This document shows, in pieces, positions 1 to 6,191 of a DNA stretch of 7,626 nucleotides. Origin of the DNA: JBOGJG01 sp050747825 (GTDB lineage: Bacteria > Acidobacteriota > UBA6911 > RPQK01 > JBOGJG01); assembly GCA_050747825.1 (NCBI GenBank), contig JBOGJG010000339.1, positions 1 to 7,626 on the forward strand. The letters are read 5' to 3'. The position numbers and the translations under genes are program-made. The notes beneath the pieces are model-generated. The model was not told the origin of the DNA. It ran no database searches and worked only from the letters and a program-made list of their open reading frames with translations. Numbering within the stretch: the stretch's first letter is position 1; the number at the start of each line of letters is the position of its first letter.

Positions 1-102
1 GAAATCCTCAACCAGCTCAACTTCCCGCTCCTGGAGGATCAGATTCGACGCTCCGTTACTCGGCCCCACCCCGATGTCAGCGGCTCACGAAGGGAGATTT
101 AA
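1..102 (+). CDS. 3' end of an unidentified upstream gene (partial)
   Basis: Frame 1 is open from the window edge to a TAA at 100-102, giving 33 residues that begin EILNQLNFPLLEDQIRRSV, a plausible amphipathic helix, and end in a polar tail. I do not recognise the family. The other two forward frames are also open here (to 167 and 183), so the frame choice rests only on the more protein-like composition of frame 1. It lies 89 bp upstream of the DHS-like gene on the same strand, so the two could be co-transcribed. Bacterial DHS-like genes can sit near other polyamine genes, but nothing in this tail proves that here. Confidence 0.35.
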   Translation, partial: EILNQLNFPLLEDQIRRSVTRPHPDVSGSRREI

Positions 103-130
103 TCGATTGCAACCCGCGAAAAATGGGACT

Positions 131-148
131 AGCCACGCTGTCGTGGTT
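131..148 (+). other. Small hairpin upstream of the DHS-like gene
   Basis: CCACG at 133-137 pairs with CGTGG at 142-146 around a four-base loop; an outer G-T and an A-T pair can extend it to seven pairs. No T-run follows, so it is not a canonical intrinsic terminator. It might still slow transcription leaving the upstream gene, or be chance. Confidence 0.3.
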
Positions 149-161
149 GCTAAGAGACCGA

Positions 162-190
162 GAAACTAAGAAACTAAAGAACTAAAGAAC
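162..190 (+). repeat. 8-bp tandem repeat next to the DHS-like start codon
   Basis: The unit GAAACTAA occurs at 162-169 and 170-177, followed by AGAACTAA at 178-185 and a partial copy reaching 190, one base before the ATG at 192. The unit contains TAA and 8 is not a multiple of 3, so the stops at 167, 175 and 183 close all three forward frames. The tract is A-rich and has no Shine-Dalgarno match, so if it helps translation it does so as an unstructured leader. Slippage is an equally good explanation. Confidence 0.6.
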
Positions 191-191
191 G

Positions 192-1292
192 ATGACGACG
201 ACCGACTACCTCAAAGGCAAGAAGATCGATCCTGGGCCCATCGGCAAAGATACGACGATTACGCAATTGGTGGATGCTGCGTTTGAAGCTTACAACGCTG
301 CCAGGCTGCGCGAGGCCTGCCATTTATTCGTCCAAAAAATGCTGGAGGAGAACGTCACCGTTGGGATCAGCATGACAGGAGCCCTCACGCCTGCCGGGCT
401 CGGCATATCCTGTCTCATTCCGCTCATCAAGTGGGGATTCATCGACTGGATCGTTTCGACCGGAGCCAATCTCTATCACGACACCCATTTTGGAATAGGC
501 CTCGATATGCACCGCGGGACTGCAGCCATAGATGACGTGACTCTGCGAGAAGAGGGGGTGGTGCGGATTTACGACATTTTCTTTGATTACGAAGTCCTGC
601 TCTCCACCGACAGGTTTTATCGGCAGATAATCTCGGCGCCGGAATTTCAAAAGGAGATGAGCACTGCGGAATTCCATCACCTCGTCGGGAAGTATGTTGC
701 CGAAAGAGAACGCCTGCTGGAGCGGCAGGACAAGTCCTTGCTTGCGGCAGCTTTTCACTACAAAGTGCCAATATACACCTCCTCTCCGGGCGATAGTTCC
801 ATCGGTATGAACGTTGCGGCCAAAAGCCTGGATGGGAACAGATTATTGTTCGATGTAAGCCGGGATGTAAACGAAACGGCAGCAATCGTGCTCTCTAGCA
901 AAAGGTCTGGAGGAAAGAGCGGAGTTCTGATCCTGGGGGGCGGATCTCCCAAAAATTTTCTGCTTCAGACTGAGCCTCAGCTTCAGGAAGTATTAGGGAT
1001 TGAAGAAAAGGGACACGACTATTTTCTGCAGGTTACCGACGCCCGACCTGATACAGGGGGCCTTTCCGGCGCCACACCCGGAGAAGCCGTAAGCTGGGGA
1101 AAGGTAGACCCGGACCAATTGCCCGATGCTGTTGTATGCTACCTGGATTCAACCGTCGCTTTGCCCGTTATCACCGCCTACGCTTTTGCCAATCACAGCC
1201 GGCGAGAGCCCAAGCGCCTTTACGACCGGATCCCTGAGATGATGGATTTGCTGAGTGCCGCATATCGGGGGGATGGACATGGATCTGCGTAA
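192..1292 (+). CDS. Deoxyhypusine-synthase-like protein (bacterial DHS family)
   Basis: This 366-residue protein is close in length to the human enzyme (369). DHS uses NAD to cleave spermidine and moves the aminobutyl group through an enzyme lysine. Visible family blocks: SMTGALTPAGLG (60-71), the Rossmann-like STGANLYHD (89-97), DSSIGMN (201-207), LGGGSPKNF (248-256) with Lys254 aligning with the catalytic lysine of DHS, and DTGGLSGATPGEAVSWGKV (287-305), the counterpart of the eukaryotic DSGARPDEAVSWGK active-site segment. No signal peptide is seen, so it should be cytoplasmic. Bacteria lack eIF5A, the normal acceptor, and relatives include homospermidine synthases, so a small polyamine is the likelier acceptor; this is inference. 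ATG 192 is the first start after an in-frame TAA at 183, but lacks a clear ribosome-binding site. The 3' end overlaps a possible small ORF at 1279. The family call is firm, the substrate is not. Confidence 0.93.
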   Translation: MTTTDYLKGKKIDPGPIGKDTTITQLVDAAFEAYNAARLREACHLFVQKMLEENVTVGISMTGALTPAGLGISCLIPLIKWGFIDWIVSTGANLYHDTHFGIGLDMHRGTAAIDDVTLREEGVVRIYDIFFDYEVLLSTDRFYRQIISAPEFQKEMSTAEFHHLVGKYVAERERLLERQDKSLLAAAFHYKVPIYTSSPGDSSIGMNVAAKSLDGNRLLFDVSRDVNETAAIVLSSKRSGGKSGVLILGGGSPKNFLLQTEPQLQEVLGIEEKGHDYFLQVTDARPDTGGLSGATPGEAVSWGKVDPDQLPDAVVCYLDSTVALPVITAYAFANHSRREPKRLYDRIPEMMDLLSAAYRGDGHGSA

Positions 1293-1359
1293 CCCTCCGC
1301 TGCTGCGTTACATCCTGGCCATTGTCGTGCTGGCCGCTTTGGGCGCCATCGAGTTATGA
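1279..1359 (+). CDS. Possible 26-residue single-pass membrane microprotein
   Basis: A short ORF overlaps the last 14 bases of the DHS-like gene in another frame and ends at TGA 1357-1359. The start at 1279 is preferred over ATG 1273 because a G-rich tract (1266-1272) lies at Shine-Dalgarno distance. The peptide starts MDLRNPPLLR and continues with a strongly hydrophobic stretch, YILAIVVLAALGAI (residues 11-24), before a short acidic end. Such a segment could cross the membrane once with the arginines inside. I know no named family. It may be translationally coupled to the DHS-like gene, may be the stub of a gene cut short by rearrangement near the inverted repeat at 1425, or may be chance. 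Confidence 0.35.
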   Translation: MDLRNPPLLRYILAIVVLAALGAIEL

Positions 1360-1401
1360 GGGTTGAGATTGGGGCTTGCCCGCTCACCGCGTATGCGTCG
1401 G

Positions 1402-1423
1402 TCGAAGATCGCCAGTCTTTCGA
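1402..1423 (+). repeat. Imperfect hairpin beside the large inverted repeat
   Basis: TCGAAGA at 1402-1408 can pair with TCTTTCGA at 1416-1423 with one bulged base and a seven-base loop. It ends one base before the perfect inverted repeat at 1425. It may be a subterminal part of the same palindromic element or just flanking DNA; the stem is too short to decide. Confidence 0.3.
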
Positions 1424-1424
1424 A

Positions 1425-1486
1425 GGGACCAGACCGTTAAAATTTAATGTTTGATCCCAAGAATTAAATTTTAACGGTCTGGTCCC
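1425..1486. repeat. Perfect inverted repeat with 24-bp arms (palindromic, MITE/REP-like element)
   Basis: The left arm, 1425-1448, begins GGGACCAGACCGTTAAAA, and the right arm, 1463-1486, is its exact reverse complement; the spacer is 14 bases (1449-1462). The arms are GC-rich at the outer ends and AT-rich toward the loop. That is the reverse of an intrinsic terminator, and no T-run follows, although a folded transcript could still protect 3' ends of the two convergent genes. A GGGAC-type outer end on a palindrome resembles dispersed elements associated with Y1 (REP-associated/IS200-like) transposases; that assignment is from memory of the pattern and not proven. The right arm overlaps the stop codon and last codons of the PQQ dehydrogenase gene. 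Confidence 0.85.
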
Positions 1487-3657
1487 GCACGTAGCCCCGC
1501 AGGTAGGGCGAAAGCCACGTAGGAATCACCTGGCTTTGTTCCGAGTTTGCCTCCGCCGGCGGCGATGGCGACGAACTGGCGGCCGTCCACTTCATAGGTG
1601 GCCGGAGTAGCATAGCCTCCTGCCGGCAGCTTCGTTTCCCACAGCATCCCGCCTGTCTCTTTATCGAAGGCCCGGAACATCTCATCTTTGGTGGCTCCGA
1701 TAAAAATCAGCCCGCCGGCCGTGACGACAGGTCCCCCGTAATTTTCCGTTCCGGTCTGAGGAATCCCTTTTGCCGTGAGTTCCTTAAACTCTCCCAGCAC
1801 GACCTGCCAGAGAATTTCTCCCGTATTCAGGTTGAGGGCATTCAAAGTTCCCCAGGGCGGCTTCACGGCGGGGTAGCCGTTTTGATCATTAAAGCGGTGA
1901 TAGCCGGTTATCGTGTACGGAATGTAGGCGGCCGCCTGCCTCTGCTCCTGCACTTTGGCGGCATCGATCTCCTCCACGTTTTCATCGGAGCCTGACAGAT
2001 AGGCATAGATTGAGTGCTGCTGCTGAGGTGAAAGGTGCTGAAAAGCCGGCATTCTTGCGCTTCCGTAGTCGAGCAGGCGAAAAAACTGCTGCCGCGAGAT
2101 AGGGCCTCGAATATCGACCAGGGACGGAAACGACTCGCCGTCTCCTTTTCTATCCGCTCCATGACAACTGGCACAGTGCATCCTGTAAAGACTTTCCCCC
2201 AGGGAAGTCGATTTCTCATCTCCCCTGGGGATGACATCCAGCATCGTCAAGACCCAGGGCATTTCCTGGGCATTAACGTACATAATCCCGGAGTCCTGGT
2301 CGAAGGCGGCGCCCCCCCACTCTCCACCTCCATCAAAGCCGGGGAAAATAATGGTGCCCTCTTTGCTCGGAACCGTGAACGGTGGCCCCGTTCTCAGTTT
2401 CTTAAAGCGCTCGGCCACAAAAGCATGCGCTTCCGGTGAGATATTCGTGATCTCATCCTCGGTAAAGATCTGGCGGGCGAAGGGTTTGGGCTTCACAGGA
2501 AAAGGCTGCGTGGGCCAGGTGACTTCGCCGGGTAGGTCCGACTCGGCTACAACACGCTCTTCCACCGGGAAAAGGGGCTCGCCGCTATCGCGGTTCAGCA
2601 GAAAGACGTGACCGGATTTGGTGATCTGGGCCACTGCATCTATCCGTTTTCCATCATGCTCGACGGTCACCAGATTAGGCGGCGCGGGCAAATCTCTGTC
2701 CCAGATGTCATGTCGGACTACCTGAAAGTGCCACACCCTCTCGCCGGTGTCTGCCTTCAAAGCCAGAATGCAATTGCCGAACAGGTTCTTGCCGGGGCGA
2801 TTTCCACCATAGAAATCAAAAGCAGGAGATCCGGTCGGGACAAAGACCATGCCCCGCTTTTCATCCACGCTTATGCCGCTCCAGGAATTGGCGCCGCCAA
2901 TTTTCTTCCAGGCATCCTCAGGCCAGGTGTCATAGCCGAACTCGCCGGGATGAGGAATCGTGTGAAAAATCCATTTGATCTCCCCGCTGCGAATGTCATA
3001 GGCGCGGATGTCTCCGGGGGCCGCCGGGTGGCCCTCCGAAACTACTGAACCAAGGATGAGCAGGTCTTTGTAAACGGCCCCTGGGGTGCGAGCCGTGACG
3101 TAAAGTCCAGGCTGGTCATCGCGCCCCAGGCCCTTGTGCAGGTCCACGCTTCCGCTCTCGCCGAAGCCCGGATCGGGCTTGCCTGTCTTCGCATCAAGAG
3201 AGTAGAGCAGGGAATGCGCGGCGAAGAGAATCCGCTTTTCACCATCACTTTCCCAGTAGTTTACACCTCTGTTGATGAGCGTCACTTTGGGCGCACCTTC
3301 GCCTTGAAAAGGATCAAACTTCCAAATCTCTTTGCCGGTTGCGGCGTCCAGCGCGATCGCTTTGGCGGCCGGAGAGGTGACGTACATAATTCCGTCCACT
3401 ATGATCGGATTGCACTGGATCTGCGACTGGCCATCTTCAGATTTGTCTCCGGTATGGTATTCCCAGGCAACCTGGAGCTGATCCACATTGTGCGTGTTGA
3501 TCTGGTCCAACTCGGAATACTGGTTGCGATGCGGGCCTCCCTGGTAGGACCTCCATTCTCTTGCAGGTTCGTTCCCTTCAGTTTGGGCAGGACTCCAGAT
3601 GAAGAAAGGGGCCGATAGGAAGAGGCTGACAGCGATTACTGATGGTATTCGTTTCAT
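1471..3657 (-). CDS. Secreted PQQ-dependent dehydrogenase with cytochrome c domain
   Basis: This 728-residue quinoprotein belongs to the membrane-glucose-dehydrogenase-like PQQ family; it would oxidise a sugar or alcohol in the periplasm and pass electrons to its heme. A signal peptide spans about residues 1-25 (MKR, hydrophobic core, cleavage near SPAQ). The eight-bladed propeller shows repeated W-motifs such as ALDAATGKEIW (102-112), ALKADTGERVW (299-309), NLNTGEILW (609-617) and AFDKETGGMLW (663-673). HDIWDRDLP (316-324) and ITKSGHVFLLNRDSGE (345-360) match the segments carrying the catalytic Asp and PQQ-binding Lys of E. coli Gcd, making Asp317 and Lys347 candidates. The vicinal Cys-Cys of methanol dehydrogenases is absent. 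A class I cytochrome c domain (about 483-556) is inserted before the last blades, with CASCH (495-499) and probable axial Met536 in ARMPAF. The final GPDR and stop are encoded by the inverted-repeat arm. The ribosome-binding site is weak. Substrate is unknown. Confidence 0.93.
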   Translation of the reverse strand: MKRIPSVIAVSLFLSAPFFIWSPAQTEGNEPAREWRSYQGGPHRNQYSELDQINTHNVDQLQVAWEYHTGDKSEDGQSQIQCNPIIVDGIMYVTSPAAKAIALDAATGKEIWKFDPFQGEGAPKVTLINRGVNYWESDGEKRILFAAHSLLYSLDAKTGKPDPGFGESGSVDLHKGLGRDDQPGLYVTARTPGAVYKDLLILGSVVSEGHPAAPGDIRAYDIRSGEIKWIFHTIPHPGEFGYDTWPEDAWKKIGGANSWSGISVDEKRGMVFVPTGSPAFDFYGGNRPGKNLFGNCILALKADTGERVWHFQVVRHDIWDRDLPAPPNLVTVEHDGKRIDAVAQITKSGHVFLLNRDSGEPLFPVEERVVAESDLPGEVTWPTQPFPVKPKPFARQIFTEDEITNISPEAHAFVAERFKKLRTGPPFTVPSKEGTIIFPGFDGGGEWGGAAFDQDSGIMYVNAQEMPWVLTMLDVIPRGDEKSTSLGESLYRMHCASCHGADRKGDGESFPSLVDIRGPISRQQFFRLLDYGSARMPAFQHLSPQQQHSIYAYLSGSDENVEEIDAAKVQEQRQAAAYIPYTITGYHRFNDQNGYPAVKPPWGTLNALNLNTGEILWQVVLGEFKELTAKGIPQTGTENYGGPVVTAGGLIFIGATKDEMFRAFDKETGGMLWETKLPAGGYATPATYEVDGRQFVAIAAGGGKLGTKPGDSYVAFALPAGLRAGPDR

Positions 3658-3740
3658 GAAATTTTACCCGTGGAAGCTGATGATCGATGCCTAATATAAC
3701 ATCAAGCCTCGCGCGACAGTGGCCGCAAAAAGCCTTGTGA
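3658..3740. promoter_or_regulatory. Divergent intergenic region with overlapping -10-like boxes
   Basis: These 83 bp separate the PQQ dehydrogenase gene from the PSCyt operon and must hold or adjoin the start signals for both unless transcription enters from elsewhere. The AT-rich core at 3692-3700 contains TATATT on the minus strand (3698-3693, about 35 bases from the ATG) and TATAAC on the plus strand (3695-3700, about 40 bases from the TTG). Each matches TATAAT at five of six positions. Neither has a recognisable -35 box at standard spacing, so this is only a candidate. No clear operator palindrome is visible. Confidence 0.25.
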
Positions 3741-6179
3741 TTGGGGACATCACGACATATTATTGGAGTTGTGATCCGTCTTGGACTGGGCTGCTCCGTT
3801 CTCTACTTTCTGGCTGTTTCCAGCTTTACAGATGCGATGGCCCAGAGCCAGGATGAAGCATTCTTTGAGAATCGCATTCGCCCCGTGCTGGCCAATCACT
3901 GCCATACCTGCCATACCGACCTGCAGAGCGGCGGACTGAGACTCGATTCCAGAGAAGCGATGCTCAAAGGAGGCAACTCCGGCCCTGCCGTGATTCCGGG
4001 TGATCCCGACAGCAGCCTTCTGATCCAGGCCGTTCACCATACTCACGAACGCCTGAAGATGCCGCCCGCAGGGCAGTTGCCCCAAGCTCAAATCGCTGAT
4101 CTGGTGGAGTGGGTCAAAGCGGGTGCGGTCTGGGGAGGTGATCTTCCTGAGGTCTCCAGGACACCCGATTATGTGATCACTCCGGAGCAGAAGGCCTTCT
4201 GGGCCTTTCAGCCGGTGAAGGAGCAACCGGTCCCGGAAGTGAAACATAAGGACTGGACCGTGACTCCCATCGATCAGTTTATCGTGGCGGAACTCGAGGA
4301 GAGAAATCTGGCGCAGGTTGCGGAGGCTGATAAGCGCACCCTGATTCGCCGAGCCACTTTCGATCTCATTGGGCTGCCTCCCAGGCCGGAGGAAGTCGAG
4401 TCCTTTCTGGCGGACGATTCTGCGGATGCTTTTTCCAAAGTAGTCGATCGGCTGCTGGCTTCGCCGCATTATGGGGAACGCTGGGGAAGACACTGGCTGG
4501 ATCTGGTCCGCTACTCCGATAGCGCAGGAGACAGCGCCGACTATCCGATCCCGCAGATATATCTGTACCGAAATTATGTGATTGATGCCTTCAACGAGGA
4601 TAAACCTTACGATCAGTTCATCCGCGAGCAGATTGCCGGCGACCTGCTGACCGGCCGAACTGCCGAAGAAAGATGGGAGCAGGTGATCGCCACCGGCTAT
4701 CTGGCGGTTGCCCGTCGTTTTAGCGTCAGGCCTGAACGCATGATGCACCTGACGATCGAAGACAGCATCGATAATCTGGGGAAAACCTTTCTCGGGCTCA
4801 CAGTAGCCTGCGCCCGCTGCCACGACCACAAATACGACCCTATTTCCAACAAGGATTATTACGCCCTGTACGGTATCTTCGACAGCACTCGCTATCCGTT
4901 TGCCGGCTCGGAAAACATACAGAACCAGATGGACCTGGTCACCCGCCTTCCGGAGCCCCAGGTGGACGAGATACTCAAGCCTTTTCGCGAAAACTTGGCG
5001 CCTCTGCAAGAGAAGATTGAGCAGTTGGAGAAGGAGAGGGATGCGCTTCAGAAAAACGAGAAGGCCGAGGACGGGCGCAGCCTCGATCAGATCAGGGCCG
5101 AGCTGCGAGAGCTGCAGCAGCAGCGCAAAGCTCTTCTGGCCGCGAAGCCGCCTTTGGAAATGGCCTTCGCCGTGGTTGAATCGGAGGACCCCCACAATGC
5201 CAGGATCCATTTGCGAGGCGAGCCCAATAAGCTTGGGGAAGAAGTTCCGCGGCGATTCCTGCGGATTCTGGGAGGCCAGCACCTTCCGGCCTGGGAGCGG
5301 GGCAGCGGCCGTCTCGAACTGGCTCAATGGCTGGTCGATCGAGAGAACCCACTCACCGCTCGCGTCATGGTCAATCGCATCTGGCAATACCACTTTAGGG
5401 AAGGAATCGTGCGCAGTCCCAGTAATTTTGGGAGCAGAGGAGAGCTTCCAACCCATCCCGAACTCCTGGATTATCTCGCATCCAAATTTGTCGAGAGCGG
5501 GTGGTCGATCAAAAAGATGCATCGACTCATCATGAATTCCCGCACTTATCAGCTCTCCAGCCAGGCAAAGGCTGCCAATGCTGTGATCGATCCCGATAAT
5601 AGGTTCTTCTGGAAATTCAAGCGCCATCGCCTGGACGCGGAATCCATTCGGGATTCGATTCTGTTTATCAGCGGCCGCCTCAAGACAGGACAGGCGGAAG
5701 ACCATCCGTTCCCCCATCACAGTATCTGGAACTTCACCCAGCACCGGCCGTATTTTGATGTCTATGAAACTGAGCACCGCAGTGTCTACATGATGACCCA
5801 GAGGATTCAGAAACACCCTTACCTCTCCACTTTTGACGGAGCGGATCCGAATTTAACCACGCCTCAGCGGGCCGTGACGACCACTCCCATTCAGGCGCTC
5901 TTCATGATGAACAGTGACTTCCTCCACGAGCAGGCCCGTCACTTCACAGCCAGATTGATAGCCGAAGTTCCAGAGAGCTGCCGCATCGACCAGGCCCACC
6001 GGCTGGCCTTGGCACGACCGGCTACCCCCGAGGAGAAGCAAAAAGCGGAGGAGTACTTGCATCAGGTGCGTGGCCTTTTGGAAAAGACGGAGGTCCCTGC
6101 TTCCGAACAGCCACGGGAGGCGCTGGCCAGCTACCTGCGGGCATTGCTGTCCAGTAATGAGTTTCTGTACGTTGATTAA
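3741..6179 (+). CDS. PSCyt1-DUF1549-DUF1553 protein (planctomycete-type cytochrome c)
   Basis: The protein is 812 residues from TTG 3741, or 802 from in-frame GTG 3771; both leave a signal peptide ending near AMAQ (residues 32-35). TTG 3741 follows directly on an in-frame stop; GTG 3771 has GGAG only two bases upstream, so neither start is secure. Domain order: PSCyt1 (about 40-130) with heme motif CHTCH (54-58) and LKMPP (Met107, possible axial ligand); DUF1549/PSCyt2 (about 170-385) with HYGERWGRHWLDLVRYSDS (243-261) and a second CxxCH, CARCHDHKYDPIS (357-369); a charged coiled coil (about 418-465); DUF1553/PSD1 (about 520-805) with RVMVNRIWQYHF (541-552), SNFGSRGELPTHPELLD (561-577) and TTPIQALFMMNSDF (714-727). 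These proteins are exported and almost always paired with DUF1501, as here. A role in electron transfer or cell-surface polymer breakdown has been guessed but is not established. Confidence 0.95.
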   Translation: MGTSRHIIGVVIRLGLGCSVLYFLAVSSFTDAMAQSQDEAFFENRIRPVLANHCHTCHTDLQSGGLRLDSREAMLKGGNSGPAVIPGDPDSSLLIQAVHHTHERLKMPPAGQLPQAQIADLVEWVKAGAVWGGDLPEVSRTPDYVITPEQKAFWAFQPVKEQPVPEVKHKDWTVTPIDQFIVAELEERNLAQVAEADKRTLIRRATFDLIGLPPRPEEVESFLADDSADAFSKVVDRLLASPHYGERWGRHWLDLVRYSDSAGDSADYPIPQIYLYRNYVIDAFNEDKPYDQFIREQIAGDLLTGRTAEERWEQVIATGYLAVARRFSVRPERMMHLTIEDSIDNLGKTFLGLTVACARCHDHKYDPISNKDYYALYGIFDSTRYPFAGSENIQNQMDLVTRLPEPQVDEILKPFRENLAPLQEKIEQLEKERDALQKNEKAEDGRSLDQIRAELRELQQQRKALLAAKPPLEMAFAVVESEDPHNARIHLRGEPNKLGEEVPRRFLRILGGQHLPAWERGSGRLELAQWLVDRENPLTARVMVNRIWQYHFREGIVRSPSNFGSRGELPTHPELLDYLASKFVESGWSIKKMHRLIMNSRTYQLSSQAKAANAVIDPDNRFFWKFKRHRLDAESIRDSILFISGRLKTGQAEDHPFPHHSIWNFTQHRPYFDVYETEHRSVYMMTQRIQKHPYLSTFDGADPNLTTPQRAVTTTPIQALFMMNSDFLHEQARHFTARLIAEVPESCRIDQAHRLALARPATPEEKQKAEEYLHQVRGLLEKTEVPASEQPREALASYLRALLSSNEFLYVD

Positions 6180-6184
6180 AGGAG
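6180..6184 (+). promoter_or_regulatory. Shine-Dalgarno site of the DUF1501 gene
   Basis: AGGAG follows the stop codon of the PSCyt gene directly and lies seven bases before ATG 6192. It is the clearest ribosome-binding site in the window; it fixes the DUF1501 start and, with the 12-bp gap, supports one operon. Confidence 0.85.
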
Positions 6185-6191
6185 CTTAGCC

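Noticed and set aside
131..148. Riboswitch or structured leader for the DHS-like gene
   Set aside because: Only one short stem is visible in an 89-bp spacer, too little for any known riboswitch architecture.
1356..1454. A 32-codon ORF whose ATG overlaps the microprotein stop and which runs into the palindrome's left arm
   Set aside because: No ribosome-binding site or protein-like pattern is seen, and its last third is element sequence; probably chance.
1425..1486. Reading the inverted repeat as a standard bidirectional intrinsic terminator
   Set aside because: The GC pairs lie at the base but the apex is AT-rich, and neither side has a T-run after the stem. A transcript-protecting role is still possible.
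2035..3618. Several plus-strand open frames (2035-2439, 2231-2611, 2608-3048, 3136-3618) opposite the PQQ dehydrogenase
   Set aside because: They lie within the confidently identified minus-strand gene, show no domain motifs and fit shadow frames of a GC-rich coding region.
3750..5816. A 688-codon open frame antisense to the PSCyt gene
   Set aside because: It is in codon register with the sense gene, so stops appear only where the sense strand uses TTA, CTA or TCA, which this gene avoids. The translation matches no recognised domain, while the sense frame has full family motifs.
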